Source: Burkholderiales bacterium (GTDB taxonomy: Bacteria > Pseudomonadota > Gammaproteobacteria > Burkholderiales > Burkholderiaceae_C). From it: a stretch of DNA of 64,000 nucleotides. The notes under the pieces were generated by a model. That model ran no database searches. It was given only the letters and a program-made list of their open reading frames with translations, and was not told the DNA's origin. Shown piece by piece: positions 42,191 to 52,468 of this stretch. Both the position numbers and the translations under genes were made by a program. Position 1 is the stretch's first letter. Every line of letters starts with the position of its first letter. The DNA is taken from positions 1 through 64,000 of the forward strand of contig JACRAZ010000017.1 in assembly GCA_016213205.1 (NCBI GenBank), written 5' to 3'.

Positions 42191-42976
42191 ATGGACACCC
42201 GTGTCGACACCCCCATGACCGAGAAACCCAAACTCTCGGTGCGCGACCTGAACTTCTACTACGGCGGCTTCCACGCGCTCAAGCACATCAACCTGGACAT
42301 CCCGGAGAAGAAGGTCACGGCCTTCATCGGACCGTCCGGCTGCGGCAAGTCCACTCTGCTGCGCACCTTCAACCGCATGTTCGAGCTCTATCCGGAGCAG
42401 CGCGCCGAAGGTCGCATCGAACTGGATGGCGAGGACATCCTGAACAGTCGCCTGGACGTGAGCCTGATCCGCGCCAAGGTCGGCATGGTCTTCCAGAAGC
42501 CGACGCCGTTTCCGATGTCGATCTACGACAACATCGCGTTTGGCGTGAAGCTGTTCGAGAGCCTGCCGCGGGTGGAGATGGACGAACGTGTGGAGTGGGC
42601 GCTGCGCAAGGCCGCGTTGTGGAACGAGGTGAAGGACAAGCTGGACCAGAGCGGCGCAGGCTTGTCCGGCGGGCAGCAGCAGCGCCTGTGCATTGCACGC
42701 GGCATCGCGATCAAGCCGGAAGTGCTGCTGCTCGATGAGCCGTGCTCGGCGCTGGACCCGATTTCCACCGGCAAGATCGAGGAGCTCATCCACGAGCTCA
42801 AGAGCGACTACACGGTGGTGATCGTCACCCACAACATGCAGCAGGCCGCGCGCTGTTCGGACTACACGGCCTACATGTACCTGGGGGACCTGATCGAATT
42901 CGGCCCCACCTCCGAACTGTTCATGAAGCCCAAGCGCAAGGACACCGAGGACTACATCACCGGGAGGTTCGGCTGA
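42191..42976 (+). CDS. pstB: Phosphate ABC transporter ATPase PstB
   Basis: The 261-residue ATPase energises PstCA. It has Walker [15 protein letters not shown], the Q-loop region [19 protein letters not shown], signature [14 protein letters not shown], Walker [14 protein letters not shown] and the switch His in [10 protein letters not shown]. The ATG at 42191 is preferred over a GTG three bases earlier because GAGG then lies 7 nt upstream. Confidence 0.97.
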   Translation: MDTRVDTPMTEKPKLSVRDLNFYYGGFHALKHINLDIPEKKVTAFIGPSGCGKSTLLRTFNRMFELYPEQRAEGRIELDGEDILNSRLDVSLIRAKVGMVFQKPTPFPMSIYDNIAFGVKLFESLPRVEMDERVEWALRKAALWNEVKDKLDQSGAGLSGGQQQRLCIARGIAIKPEVLLLDEPCSALDPISTGKIEELIHELKSDYTVVIVTHNMQQAARCSDYTAYMYLGDLIEFGPTSELFMKPKRKDTEDYITGRFG

Positions 42977-42993
42977 GGCCGGCGAGGTACACC

Positions 42994-43701
42994 ATGACCG
43001 AAAAGCACCTATCAACGCAGTTCGATTCCGAACTCAGCGGCATCTCGACCCGCGTGCTCGAAATGGGCGGCCTGGTCGAATCACAGGTGGCGCAGGCTGT
43101 CTATGCGCTGTCCAACTTCAGCGGCGACATTGCGACCCAGGTGCTCAAGCAGGAAGAGCGGGTCAACGCCATGGAGATGGAGATCGATCGCGATCTGTCA
43201 TCGATCATCGCCCGCCGGCAGCCCACCGCGCGTGACCTGCGCCTGCTGATCGCCGTGTCCAAGACCATCGGCAACCTCGAGCGCATTGGCGACGAGGCCG
43301 CTCGCATTGCCCGCACCGTGCAGCGCCTGCTCAACACCGGCGTGTCGAGCCGCCTGCGCTTGCCCGTGGGCGACCTGTCCTTCGAAGCCGAGCTGGCCAC
43401 CAAACAGCTGCGCAAGGCACTTGATGCCTTTGCGAGGCTCGACACCTCGGCCGCACTGGAAGTCCTGAAGCACGATGACCAGATTGACCAGGAGTTCGAC
43501 GGCCTGATGCGCAAGCTGATCACCTACATGATGGAGGACCCGCGCACCATCTCCTCGGCCATCGACCTGGTGTTCGTTGCCAAGGCGATCGAACGCGTCG
43601 GCGACCATGCCAAGAACCTGGCCGAGGTCATCATCTACATCGTCAAGGGCACCGACGTCCGGCACAACCCGGTCGAGGCGGTCGAGACGCTGGTGCGCTG
43701 A
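42994..43701 (+). CDS. phoU: Phosphate signalling protein PhoU
   Basis: The 235-residue all-helical protein consists of two repeated three-helix PhoU domains with conserved E-x-x-x-D metal-binding runs (KTIGNLERIGDEAARIARTV and VFVAKAIERVGDHAKNLAEV). PhoU couples the state of the Pst transporter to PhoR and keeps the regulon off when phosphate is plentiful. It lies between pstB and phoB in the same direction. Confidence 0.96.
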   Translation: MTEKHLSTQFDSELSGISTRVLEMGGLVESQVAQAVYALSNFSGDIATQVLKQEERVNAMEMEIDRDLSSIIARRQPTARDLRLLIAVSKTIGNLERIGDEAARIARTVQRLLNTGVSSRLRLPVGDLSFEAELATKQLRKALDAFARLDTSAALEVLKHDDQIDQEFDGLMRKLITYMMEDPRTISSAIDLVFVAKAIERVGDHAKNLAEVIIYIVKGTDVRHNPVEAVETLVR

Positions 43702-43716
43702 TCTGGAGCCGATGCC

Positions 43717-44418
43717 ATGAGCACAATCGTCGTGGTCGAGGACGAACCTGCAATCGCCGAACTCATCGCCATCAACCTGCGCCATGCCGGGCACGAGGTC
43801 ACCCTGGCGGCCACCGCCGAGCAGGCCCAGCGCGAGATCGATGCGATGTTGCCCGACCTGGTGGTGCTGGACTGGATGCTGCCCGGCCAGTCGGGCCTTG
43901 CGTTGGCGCGTCAGTGGCGCAACGACCCGCGCACACGGGAGCTGCCGATCATCATGCTCACCGCGCGCAGCGAGGAGGCGGACAAGGTCTCCGGGCTGGA
44001 TGCCGGTGCGGACGATTACCTCACCAAGCCGTTCTCGACCAACGAGTTGATGGCCCGCATCCGTGCCGTGTTGCGCCGCAAGGCGCCCGAGGCGCTGGAC
44101 GACGTGGTCGAGGTGGCCGGCCTGCGGCTCGACCCTGCCACGCGACGCATCAGCTGTGGAGAGCGGGAGCTGAAGATGGGGCCCACCGAGTTCCGGCTCC
44201 TGCACTTCCTGATGACCCATCCCGAGCGCGTGCACAGCCGCTCGCAGTTGCTGGACCGCGTGTGGGGCGATCACGTCTTCATCGAGGAGCGCACCGTCGA
44301 TGTCCACGTGAAGCGCCTGCGCGAGGCCCTGGCCCCGGGTGAGCGCGCCTGGATGATCGAGACCGTGCGTGGTGCCGGCTACCGGCTGACGCACCAGGCC
44401 GGTGTGACGGCCGCATGA
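43717..44418 (+). CDS. phoB: Phosphate regulon response regulator PhoB
   Basis: The 233-residue OmpR-family regulator has an acidic pocket VVEDEPAI, phosphoacceptor Asp in LVVLDWMLPGQSG and switch Thr in IIMLTAR. Its winged helix contains ELKMGPTEFRLLHFLMTHPE, with the recognition helix in EERTVDVHVKRLREAL. It should bind the Pho box found before pstS. It lies 15 nt after phoU. Confidence 0.96.
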   Translation: MSTIVVVEDEPAIAELIAINLRHAGHEVTLAATAEQAQREIDAMLPDLVVLDWMLPGQSGLALARQWRNDPRTRELPIIMLTARSEEADKVSGLDAGADDYLTKPFSTNELMARIRAVLRRKAPEALDDVVEVAGLRLDPATRRISCGERELKMGPTEFRLLHFLMTHPERVHSRSQLLDRVWGDHVFIEERTVDVHVKRLREALAPGERAWMIETVRGAGYRLTHQAGVTAA

Positions 44419-44449
44419 CGGGCCTGCAGCGCCGGCCTGACCGGTCGCG

Positions 44450-45793
44450 ATGAACTGGTTCCTGCCCCGTTGGCTGCTGACGCTGGTGGCGTCTCTGCTC
44501 GGCGGCGCTGCAGGCCATCTGATGGGAAGGTGGCTGGGCGCACCGCTGGCAGGCGCCGCCGTTGGCAGTGGGCTTGGCATCGGCGCGGCCGTGCTCGTCG
44601 ACGTGCTGCGTGGCCACCGCCTGATGCGCTGGCTGCGCGATGGCCACCCGGTCAACGCCCCGCGTGATGCGGGCCTGTGGGGCGAGTTCGCCTACCGTAT
44701 AGAACGCGCGCTGCGCTTGCGCGAACAGCAGTTGGAGCGCGAGCGCGAGCGCTTGTCGCAGTTCCTGTCGGCCATTGAGGCATCGCCCAATGGCGTGCTG
44801 CTGCTCGATGCCGGCGACCAGATCGAGTGGTGCAACGCGGTGGCGGCAGACCATCTCGGCCTGGATGCGCGGCGCGACCTGGGCCAGCCCGTCACCAACC
44901 TGTTGCGCTCGCCCGCGTTCGTGGCCTACCTGCAAAGTGGCGACTGGCAGCAACCGGTCAGCTTTACCGGGCCGGGGCATGCGAGCACGCTGTCGGTGTT
45001 GATCCGCCGGTATGGCGAGGGCCACAAGCTGGTCATCTCGCAGGACGTGACCGAGCGCCTGCGCACGGAGGCGATGCGTCGGGACTTCGTGGCCAACGTC
45101 TCGCATGAGATCCGGACGCCCCTGACGGTGCTGGCAGGCTTCATCGAAACCATGAGCAGCCTGCGTCTGACCGAGGTGGAACGCCAGCGCATGTTGACGT
45201 TGATGGCGCAACAGACCGATCGCATGCAGGTGCTGGTGTCAGACCTCTTGACGCTGGCACAGCTGGAAGGCAGCCCGCGCCCGCCTGCTGACCGCTGGGT
45301 GCCCCTGAAGGGGCTCTTGCAGCGTGTCGAGGGCGATGCCCGCACGCTCTCAGCAGGGCGGCATGTCTTCGAGTTTCCGCACCCCCCGGATGTGGAGCTT
45401 GCCGGAACCGAGGCTGAACTGCTCAGTGCGATCGCGAACCTGGTGACGAATGCGGTGCGCTACACGCCGGAGGGCGGCCGCATCGACGTGGGCTGGCGCC
45501 TGCGGCCAGACGGTGGCGGCGAGCTCGAGGTGCGTGACACAGGCATCGGCATCGCCCGCGAACACCTGTCCCGCCTGACCGAGCGCTTCTACCGTGTCGA
45601 TGGCAGCCGTTCACGCGAAACAGGGGGCACGGGGCTGGGCCTGGCAATCGTCAAGCATGTGATGCAGCGCCATGGCGGCGAGTTGGAGGTCGAGAGCGAG
45701 CCTGGCAAGGGCTCGCGGTTTCGACTCGTCTGGCCGGCAGGCCGTGTGCGCAGCGTGCAGTCGCAGCCGCTCAACGCTGGCGTGGCGGCTTGA
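44450..45793 (+). CDS. phoR: Phosphate regulon sensor kinase PhoR
   Basis: The 447-residue kinase has two N-terminal membrane segments without a large periplasmic domain, as is usual for PhoR, then a PAS domain (FLSAIEASPNGVLLLDAGDQ). The HisKA box is FVANVSHEIRTPLTVLAGFI. The ATPase domain shows the N box AIANLVTNAVRYTPEGG and Gly-rich motifs RDTGIGI and GGTGLGLAIVKHV. The last 23 bases overlap the convergent glycosyltransferase-like gene. Confidence 0.96.
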   Translation: MNWFLPRWLLTLVASLLGGAAGHLMGRWLGAPLAGAAVGSGLGIGAAVLVDVLRGHRLMRWLRDGHPVNAPRDAGLWGEFAYRIERALRLREQQLERERERLSQFLSAIEASPNGVLLLDAGDQIEWCNAVAADHLGLDARRDLGQPVTNLLRSPAFVAYLQSGDWQQPVSFTGPGHASTLSVLIRRYGEGHKLVISQDVTERLRTEAMRRDFVANVSHEIRTPLTVLAGFIETMSSLRLTEVERQRMLTLMAQQTDRMQVLVSDLLTLAQLEGSPRPPADRWVPLKGLLQRVEGDARTLSAGRHVFEFPHPPDVELAGTEAELLSAIANLVTNAVRYTPEGGRIDVGWRLRPDGGGELEVRDTGIGIAREHLSRLTERFYRVDGSRSRETGGTGLGLAIVKHVMQRHGGELEVESEPGKGSRFRLVWPAGRVRSVQSQPLNAGVAA

Positions 45794-47477
45794 GTCCCGG
45801 CGCACCTGCCTCGCGACGGTAGACCACCAGCCATTCGTGCCGGTTCGTCGGCCGATTCACACGCGCCACTTCTCGCCACGGCATCGCAATCGGGACTGAA
45901 GCAGGCGTGCCGGTTGGTGGCTGATCGCGTTGCACCTGCAGCAGCGCCGCGCAGTCGCCGTGTACCGACGCCATGCGCCCATCGACCCGGCGCTTCGTGT
46001 GGAACTCCAAGGCCGCCACCAGTGCCGGCGCGGCCCCCGGGGCGGCGATGCAGCCGCGCTGGGGCAGGACTGCGCCCAGACGGTCGATGACAGGCCGGTA
46101 GCTGCGCGCATAGTCCAGCAGCGGGAGCCACAAGGTCATCACCAGCAACCAGCACAACGCAACCCCGCCGGCCGGCAGGACCAGGCTCTTCCACAACGCC
46201 GCCTGGTGCCGCCCGGTGCGCCAGCGCACGAGGGCCAACCAGGCCACCGTGGCGAGTGCTGCCAGCAGCATCGGGCCCAGCGCGAACGATGCCTTGAATC
46301 CTGGCGCCAGTTTCAGCAGGTTGGCCGCCGGTTTTGCGGGAAAGCCCGTCTGCATCGCCAGGTACATCAGCCAGACCGTCAGAGCGCACAGGGTGAACGC
46401 AAAGACCGAGAACCAGTCGATCGCGGCCGCCGTGCTGCGGCGCAGCGTGGGCAATGCGAATGCGGCCAGGATCGCAGCACCTGGTAGCCCCAGCATCAGG
46501 GCCCGGTCTGAACCGCCCATCGCAATGGTGGCCACGAGCGCAATGCCAAGCGACAGCGTCGGCACCGCCAGGTGCAGGTGGCCCAGGTGGCCGCGCCAAC
46601 GCCACAAGGTCCAGCAGGCCAGCGCCCAGACGGGCCACAGGAACCACACCAACAGCCGCAGCAACTGCCAGATGTCCACCGGTTCGCCGAGCCGCCAGCG
46701 CCAAGCGTGAACGGGCCAGGCCACCACCACGGACAACACCGTGGCCGCCACGGCCCAGGGCAGGAAGCGGCGCAGTGCTGGCAGTTGGGTGCGCGCGCAC
46801 AGCACCAGGGTGCCCAGGCCCAGCGCCAGCGCGATGAACGGGGCATCACTGGCCGCCAGCGCAGGCAGCGCCAGCAGGGCGCCGAGCCGCGCCGCCCAGG
46901 TGCGATGTGGCGCGACGCTGACCGCCCACTGGAACGAGGCGAGGGCCGCGAGTTGGGCCAGTTCGGGCGTTGTTTCATGCCCCAGTTGAAGCAGGCCCAG
47001 CGATGCGATCGTCGCCAGCAGCGCGCCGTCGGCCACGGCACGGGCGTAGTCCACCGGCTGCGCCTCGCCGCCGAAGGCCAGCGGCAGCGGCTGCGCGGCC
47101 TCGGTGCGCGCGAGGTTGAAGCAGGCGTACCAGATCGCCGCGAGGGCCAGTGCCAGCAGGCCGGCAAACGGCAGGCGTGCGGCCAGGGCGGGCTCCAGCC
47201 AGCCGGAGGTCAGTGCGATGCTCGCGGCGCCAATCCAGTGTGGCAGCAGCGAGGCCTCGGTGGGCACACCGCCCAGCGCAGGCACCAGCCAGGAGGTGCG
47301 GCCCTCGGCCATGGCGAGCATCTGGCCGAACGCGACGAGGTCGGCATTGCGCCAGGGATCGCGGCCGAAGACGCCCGGCAACACGTAGGCCGCGCCCAGC
47401 AGCCACAGTGCCAGCCGAGGCAGGCGGCGCGCGGCGTCGCGGGTCACCAGGGCCGGGTTCGTCAGGGTCGAAGACAC
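45771..47477 (-). CDS. Polytopic membrane protein, probable lipid-linked-sugar glycosyltransferase (ArnT/GT39-like)
   Basis: The 568-residue protein has around a dozen hydrophobic segments followed by a C-terminal soluble domain of about 120 residues. The first external loop reads FGRDPWRNADLVAFGQML, with acidic residues where ArnT/PMT-type (GT-C fold) transferases carry catalytic or metal-binding Asp. This supports a glycosyltransferase using a lipid-linked donor. The acceptor and donor are unknown. The GTG at 47477 is a likely start because upstream bases belong to the rpmE2 terminator, but its ribosome-binding site is poor. It overlaps phoR at its 3' end. Confidence 0.6.
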   Translation of the reverse strand: MSSTLTNPALVTRDAARRLPRLALWLLGAAYVLPGVFGRDPWRNADLVAFGQMLAMAEGRTSWLVPALGGVPTEASLLPHWIGAASIALTSGWLEPALAARLPFAGLLALALAAIWYACFNLARTEAAQPLPLAFGGEAQPVDYARAVADGALLATIASLGLLQLGHETTPELAQLAALASFQWAVSVAPHRTWAARLGALLALPALAASDAPFIALALGLGTLVLCARTQLPALRRFLPWAVAATVLSVVVAWPVHAWRWRLGEPVDIWQLLRLLVWFLWPVWALACWTLWRWRGHLGHLHLAVPTLSLGIALVATIAMGGSDRALMLGLPGAAILAAFALPTLRRSTAAAIDWFSVFAFTLCALTVWLMYLAMQTGFPAKPAANLLKLAPGFKASFALGPMLLAALATVAWLALVRWRTGRHQAALWKSLVLPAGGVALCWLLVMTLWLPLLDYARSYRPVIDRLGAVLPQRGCIAAPGAAPALVAALEFHTKRRVDGRMASVHGDCAALLQVQRDQPPTGTPASVPIAMPWREVARVNRPTNRHEWLVVYRREAGAPGLKPPRQR

Positions 47478-47506
47478 CGGAAGATCATGCCTTGCAGGCA
47501 ACAAAA

Positions 47507-47526
47507 AGGGCAGCCGAGGCTGCCCT
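47507..47526 (-). terminator. rpmE2 terminator
   Basis: An 8-bp stem (47519-47526 with 47507-47514 when read on the minus strand) closes a 4-nt loop and is followed on that strand by five T residues, a typical intrinsic terminator. It lies 27 nt after the rpmE2 stop. Confidence 0.85.
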
Positions 47527-47553
47527 GATGAACGCGTGCACGAAGCCGGCCGC

Positions 47554-47823
47554 TCAGGCGGACTTCTTGGTGATGCCCACGCGCGCAAACTTGTTGCGGA
47601 ACTTCTCGACGCGGCCGCCCAGGCTGTCCACGCTCTTTTGCGTACCGGTGTAGAACGGGTGCGTCTCGCTGGTGGTTTCCAGCTTCACGAGCGGCAGTTC
47701 GCGGCCGTCGTCCATCTTGACGGTTTCCTTCGTCTGCACCGTGGAGCGGGTGACGAACTTGAAGCCGTTGGACAGGTCCACGAAGCACACGTCGCGGTAG
47801 TTGGGGTGGATGCCTTCTTTCAT
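47554..47823 (-). CDS. rpmE2: 50S ribosomal protein L31 type B
   Basis: The 89-residue protein starts [20 protein letters not shown] and ends with the type-B pattern [21 protein letters not shown]. It lacks the four-Cys zinc site of classical L31, so it is the zinc-independent form. The ATG at 47823 gives the conserved start. It lies 82 nt downstream of rho on the same strand. Confidence 0.95.
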   Translation of the reverse strand: MKEGIHPNYRDVCFVDLSNGFKFVTRSTVQTKETVKMDDGRELPLVKLETTSETHPFYTGTQKSVDSLGGRVEKFRNKFARVGITKKSA

Positions 47824-47905
47824 ACGAAACCTCTCGCTGCTGTGTCGGCAGCCACGGGGCACCATGCCACGCACTTGCCAATAGCGGAAAACCGCGGATT
47901 GTAGC

Positions 47906-49168
47906 TCAGCCGCCCCGACGCATCATGTCGAAGAAATCGAGGTTGTTCTTGCTGGCCTTCATCTTGTCGAGGATGAACTCCATCGCCTCGATCTCGTCCA
48001 TGTTGTAGAGCAGCTTGCGCAGGATCCAGGTCTTCTGCAGGATCTCGGGCTTGAGCAGCAGCTCTTCGCGGCGCGTGCCGGTCTTGTTGATCAGGATCGA
48101 CGGGTAGACGCGTTTCTCGGCCATGCGGCGGTCGAGATGGATCTCGCAGTTGCCGGTGCCCTTGAATTCTTCGTAGATCACCTCGTCCATGCGGCTGCCG
48201 GTGTCGATCAGCGCTGTGCCGATGATCGTGAGCGAGCCACCTTCCTCCACATTGCGCGCGGCACCGAAGAAGCGCTTCGGGCGCTGCAGCGCATTGGCAT
48301 CGACACCACCCGTCAACACCTTGCCGGAGGACGGCAGCACGTTGTTGTAGGCACGGGCAAGCCGGGTGATCGAGTCGAGCAGTATCACCACGTCCTTCTT
48401 CAATTCCACCAGCCGCTTCGCGCGCTCGATCACCATCTCGGCCACCTGCACGTGGCGCGCGGCCGGCTCGTCAAAGGTGGAGGAGATGACTTCGCCGCGC
48501 ACCGTGCGCTGCATCTCCGTCACTTCTTCGGGGCGCTCATCCACCAGCAGCACGATCAGGTGGATCTCGGGATGGTTGGCCACCAGCGAGTGGGCGATGT
48601 GCTGCATCATCACCGTCTTGCCGGTCTTGGGCTGGGCCACCAGCAGCGCGCGCTGGCCTTTGCCGATGGGCGCGATCAGGTCGATGATGCGGCTGGTGAC
48701 GTTCTCGTCGTTCTTGATGTCACGCTCGAGCTTGAACTGCTCCTTCGGGAACAGCGGCGTCAAGTTCTCGAACATGATCTTGTGCTTGCTCTCCTCGGGC
48801 GTCAGGCCGTTCACGCGGTCGACCTTCACGAGCGCGAAGTAGCGCTCGCCGTCCTTCGGTACACGCACTTCGCCTTCGATCATGTCGCCGGTGTGCAGGT
48901 TGAAGCGGCGGATCTGGCTGGGCGAGAGGTAGATGTCGTCGGTCGAGGCCATGTAGCTGGCCTCGATAGAGCGCAGGAACCCGAAGCCGTCGGGCAGCAC
49001 CTCCAGCACGCCATCGCCGAACACCTGTTCGCCGCCCTTGGCGCGCTTCTTCATGATGGCGAACATCAACTCCTGCTTGCGCAGCCGAGCGACGTTGTCG
49101 ATCTCCAGCGCTTCGCCCATCTTGATGAGCTCGGAAACGTGGAGCGCCTTCAGTTCTGAAAGATGCAT
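47906..49168 (-). CDS. rho: Transcription termination factor Rho
   Basis: The 420-residue hexameric RNA helicase has the N-terminal helical domain ([19 protein letters not shown]) and the RNA-binding cold-shock-like domain ([26 protein letters not shown]). The P-loop is [15 protein letters not shown], and [14 protein letters not shown] and the Q- and R-loop regions follow. Length and all motifs are standard. A leader of more than 200 nt precedes it, consistent with the autogenous control known for rho in enterobacteria. Confidence 0.98.
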   Translation of the reverse strand: MHLSELKALHVSELIKMGEALEIDNVARLRKQELMFAIMKKRAKGGEQVFGDGVLEVLPDGFGFLRSIEASYMASTDDIYLSPSQIRRFNLHTGDMIEGEVRVPKDGERYFALVKVDRVNGLTPEESKHKIMFENLTPLFPKEQFKLERDIKNDENVTSRIIDLIAPIGKGQRALLVAQPKTGKTVMMQHIAHSLVANHPEIHLIVLLVDERPEEVTEMQRTVRGEVISSTFDEPAARHVQVAEMVIERAKRLVELKKDVVILLDSITRLARAYNNVLPSSGKVLTGGVDANALQRPKRFFGAARNVEEGGSLTIIGTALIDTGSRMDEVIYEEFKGTGNCEIHLDRRMAEKRVYPSILINKTGTRREELLLKPEILQKTWILRKLLYNMDEIEAMEFILDKMKASKNNLDFFDMMRRGG

Positions 49169-49400
49169 AACGGGGATTCACCCTCGGGTGGTGGGCCTTG
49201 CGCCTTGCCAGGGACACGTGGCCGGAAGCCGGGCACGAACCGCTGCGACAAGGCTCCGCAAGGTGCGGAATACAACAAATGCGCTGGGGTGGTGGCCGGA
49301 ACCCACGCGCTGGCCCGAGCCTGGGCTCAGGGGGCGTGGTGGCAGATCTTGCGGCAGCGGGCGCGTGCTTGTGGCAACGCGGCCCGCAGCAATTTGGAAG

Positions 49401-49431
49401 ATTATAGGTGCGGCTCGAGGAAAGCCGTCAA
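49401..49431 (-). promoter_or_regulatory. Candidate rho promoter inside the trxA 3' end
   Basis: On the minus strand TTGACG (49431-49426) and a perfect TATAAT (49406-49401) are 19 bp apart. The TATAAT includes the trxA stop codon. Transcription from here would give rho an untranslated leader of roughly 225 nt. The spacing is longer than the ideal 17 bp, so the call is tentative. Confidence 0.45.
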
Positions 49432-49731
49432 CTGTGCCTTCGACAAGGCGCCAACTTTGGTGGCTGCCAGCTGACCGCCCTTGAACAACATCAAGGTCGG
49501 GATGCCGCGGATGCCGTATTTCGCGGGCACATCCCGGTTCTCGTCGATGTTGAGCTTGGCCACCTGCAGCCGCGCACCGAGTTCCTTGGCTGTCTCGTCC
49601 AGGATGGGGGCGATCATCTTGCAGGGGCCGCACCAGTCGGCCCAATAGTCCACCAACACCGGTGTCTGGGACTGCAGCACATCGGCCTCGAAGCTGGCGT
49701 CGGTGACATGCTTGATCAGTTCACTGCTCAT
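49402..49731 (-). CDS. trxA: Thioredoxin
   Basis: The 109-residue disulfide reductant has the active site WCGPC at residues 33-37, the buried Asp of the LVDYWADWC strand, and the cis-Pro in [13 protein letters not shown]. The ATG at 49731 is followed by the typical start [14 protein letters not shown]. The order trxA-rho on one strand is the same as in E. coli. Confidence 0.97.
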   Translation of the reverse strand: MSSELIKHVTDASFEADVLQSQTPVLVDYWADWCGPCKMIAPILDETAKELGARLQVAKLNIDENRDVPAKYGIRGIPTLMLFKGGQLAATKVGALSKAQLTAFLEPHL

Positions 49732-49840
49732 CGCAATTCCTTGGGGCGGGTTTCCCAGGCCAACGGCCTGCGGGGAAGGTGCGAAGAATTCTGACACAAA
49801 GGCCCCTGCAACGCCCTCGGCGACACTCGGGCCCCACGCT

Positions 49841-52468
49841 ATGGCAACGATAGAACAGATCCATCTTCCAGCGAGCCTGTCGCCGGCCGATGTCTGGCGA
49901 CGCCTGCCACCGTTGCTGCGCGAGTGGGCGCAGCGCCATGCCCTCGTGTTGCGCGACGCGGTGCTGCTGCTGCCGTTCGCCGATCTGCTGCCGGTGGCGC
50001 GCCAGGCATTTGCCGCCGATGGGGGGTGGCAGCCTCGGATCGAGACATTGCAGACCTTGGCCGCTTCATTTGGCCCGCCGCCGACGGTGCCGGCGCAGGC
50101 GCCCAGCGGAGACGTCGCGGTCGATCGCCTGCTGGCCGGCGCATTGCTGGCGACGCTGCCGGGCGTGCGCGAATGGCGCCGGCGGGATCCGGCGGCCTTC
50201 GAGCAAGCCATTGGCGACGTGGTGCAGGCCGCCCACGTCCTGCGGCGCGGCGCGCTCAGCTTGTCTGCCGATGCCCGTGACGCATGGTGGGCCGATGCGC
50301 GCCTGGCCATGGAAGGTGCCCTCGGTGCCGGCGCAGGCAGCGGCGGGCTGACCGCCGCGCTGGGACGGGTGGCGCTGGAGTGGGCCGCGCTCGGCGGCCC
50401 CGGTGCGATCGATGGCCTGGCGGGTTTTCGTCCTGCTGGCTGGGTGCAGCTGGTGGCCGGGGGCGATGACGGGGCTGGCGATGCCTTGCTCTCCACCGTG
50501 GCGGCAGGGGTGCCGGTGCTCCGGCTGTTGGCTGACGCGCCGAACGAGCAGCTGTTTCAGGAGTTGCCGGCACAGGCGCCACGGCTCTGGTGTGCCGCCG
50601 ATGCCGAAGAGGAGGCCATGGCCGCGGCGACCGCGGTGGTCGAGGCGTTGCAGGCGGGCCATCAGCCGGTGGCCCTGGTGGCGGAGGATCGGTTGCTCGT
50701 GCGTCGCATCCGCGCACTGCTCGAACGGGCCGGCGTGCTGATCGCGGATGAGTCGGGCTGGACCTTGTCCACCACACGCGCCGCCGCCCAGTTGATGGCG
50801 GTGCTGCGCGCCGCACATCCCGCGGCCGAGGCGGATGCGTGGCTGGACGGGCTCAAGGCGGAACACGGGGGCACCGACGCGGCCTGGATCGACCAGCTCG
50901 AAGTGCACTGGCGGCGCGGGGGCGTTCCAGCGGACGACGATGTCCGGCTCCAGCAGGCCATGACCTGCTGGAGCGGCCGCCAGGCCCGGTGGCGAGCATT
51001 TGCCGGCGGTCGCCGGCAGCCCCTGTCGACGTGGCTGCAGAACCTGCGCGAACTGCTGCGTGACGCGCCGGCGGCGCGCACCTGGACGGACGATCCGGCG
51101 GGCCGCGCGGTGTGGCAGGCGGTGCGCCTTGAACAGGCCTCGGCGAGGCCCGACGTCGACGGCCTGTCGATGAGCCTGGACGACTTCATCGCCTGGGTCG
51201 ATGCAGCGCTGGATGCGGCCCAGTACATCGAAGCGGTGGATCGCGAAGCGGCGCAGGTCCTCATCACGCCGCTGGCGCGGGCCATGTTGCGCCCGTTTGG
51301 GGCGGTGGTCCTGCCCGGGGCCGACGAACGGCGGCTCGGGTTGCCGCCACCCGCAGCGGCCCTGCTCGGCGATGGGGTGCTGCGTCGCCTGGGCCTGCCA
51401 GACCGCAGCGCCCGCGCGCAGCGTGTGGCGCACGGCTTCGAACAGTTGCTTCGACATCCCCGGCTGGTGATCGTGCGTCGCGCGGCCGATGCGGACGAGC
51501 ATCTCGGACCCTCGGCCTTGGTGGAGCGCCTGCAACTCGCCCGCCATGAACAGGGCTTGCCGCCGGTACCGGAGCAGCCGCCGCCCCTGCAGACGAGGGC
51601 CTTGGTGCCAACCCCGGTGGCGCCTCCGTTGCCGCGTGCCTCCGACGCGGCATTGCCCACATCGCTGAGTGCAAGCGCCCTGGAGGCCTTGCGCAGCTGC
51701 CCGTACCGCTTCTTCGCGCGTACGGTGCTAGGCCTGGCCGAGGCCGAAGAGCTGGCACCCGACCCTGGCAAACGCGATTTCGGAACCTTGCTGCACGAGG
51801 TGCTTCAGCGCTTTCACGATGGCCAGCCACAGCACCTGAGCCGTGCCGATGCGCAGGACCGCCTGATGGCGCTGGCCGACGAGGTGGCCGCCCGGTCGCA
51901 ACTGGACGGACCGGCGATGCTGCCGTTCCGTGCCGGCATGCCCGCCTTTGCTCAGCGCTACCTGGATTGGCTGGCATCGCGTGCGGCTGCGGGTTGGCAC
52001 TTTGCCGAGGCCGAGGTCGACCGCCGTTGTTCGCCCCCTTCACTGCACGGGCTCGAGCTCAAGGGTCGCATCGACCGCATCGACCGTCACGACAGTGGCG
52101 CGACGCAGGTTCTGGACTACAAGACAGGCAGCCTGCGCGGCCTGAAGGACAAGGTGAAGCACCCCCTGGAAGACACGCAGCTTGCCTTCTATGCAGCGCA
52201 GATGCTGTGCAGCGACAACCCGCCCGTCCGGCTCGATGCTGCCTACGTGGCGCTGGACGACCGTGACGCGATCGCGCAGCTCGATCATCCCGACGTGGTG
52301 TCCACGGCCCATGCCTTGCTCGATGGCCTGTCGGACGAGTGGGCCCGCCTGCGTCAAGGAGCGGCCATGCCCGCGTTGGGGGAGGGCATGGTCTGCGAGT
52401 ACTGCGAGGCGCGTGGCCTGTGCCGGCGCGACCATTGGAGCGCCGATCCCGGCGAGCCACTGCCATGA
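49841..52468 (+). CDS. addB: AddB-like PD-(D/E)XK nuclease subunit
   Basis: The 875-residue protein has an N-terminal inactivated helicase-like half with no Walker A motif and a C-terminal RecB-type nuclease. Nuclease residues are visible in [21 protein letters not shown] and VLDYKTG. Four Cys (one in LRSCPYRFF and three in [10 protein letters not shown]) form the iron-sulfur staple known from AddB. With the helicase encoded next, it should process double-strand breaks for RecA loading. The ATG at 49841 lacks a strong ribosome-binding site. The ATGA overlap with the next gene shows coupling. Confidence 0.85.
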   Translation: MATIEQIHLPASLSPADVWRRLPPLLREWAQRHALVLRDAVLLLPFADLLPVARQAFAADGGWQPRIETLQTLAASFGPPPTVPAQAPSGDVAVDRLLAGALLATLPGVREWRRRDPAAFEQAIGDVVQAAHVLRRGALSLSADARDAWWADARLAMEGALGAGAGSGGLTAALGRVALEWAALGGPGAIDGLAGFRPAGWVQLVAGGDDGAGDALLSTVAAGVPVLRLLADAPNEQLFQELPAQAPRLWCAADAEEEAMAAATAVVEALQAGHQPVALVAEDRLLVRRIRALLERAGVLIADESGWTLSTTRAAAQLMAVLRAAHPAAEADAWLDGLKAEHGGTDAAWIDQLEVHWRRGGVPADDDVRLQQAMTCWSGRQARWRAFAGGRRQPLSTWLQNLRELLRDAPAARTWTDDPAGRAVWQAVRLEQASARPDVDGLSMSLDDFIAWVDAALDAAQYIEAVDREAAQVLITPLARAMLRPFGAVVLPGADERRLGLPPPAAALLGDGVLRRLGLPDRSARAQRVAHGFEQLLRHPRLVIVRRAADADEHLGPSALVERLQLARHEQGLPPVPEQPPPLQTRALVPTPVAPPLPRASDAALPTSLSASALEALRSCPYRFFARTVLGLAEAEELAPDPGKRDFGTLLHEVLQRFHDGQPQHLSRADAQDRLMALADEVAARSQLDGPAMLPFRAGMPAFAQRYLDWLASRAAAGWHFAEAEVDRRCSPPSLHGLELKGRIDRIDRHDSGATQVLDYKTGSLRGLKDKVKHPLEDTQLAFYAAQMLCSDNPPVRLDAAYVALDDRDAIAQLDHPDVVSTAHALLDGLSDEWARLRQGAAMPALGEGMVCEYCEARGLCRRDHWSADPGEPLP

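Noticed and set aside
49169..49400. Leader peptide gene before rho
   Set aside because: Short frames exist on both strands, but none has a good ribosome-binding site or protein-like composition.
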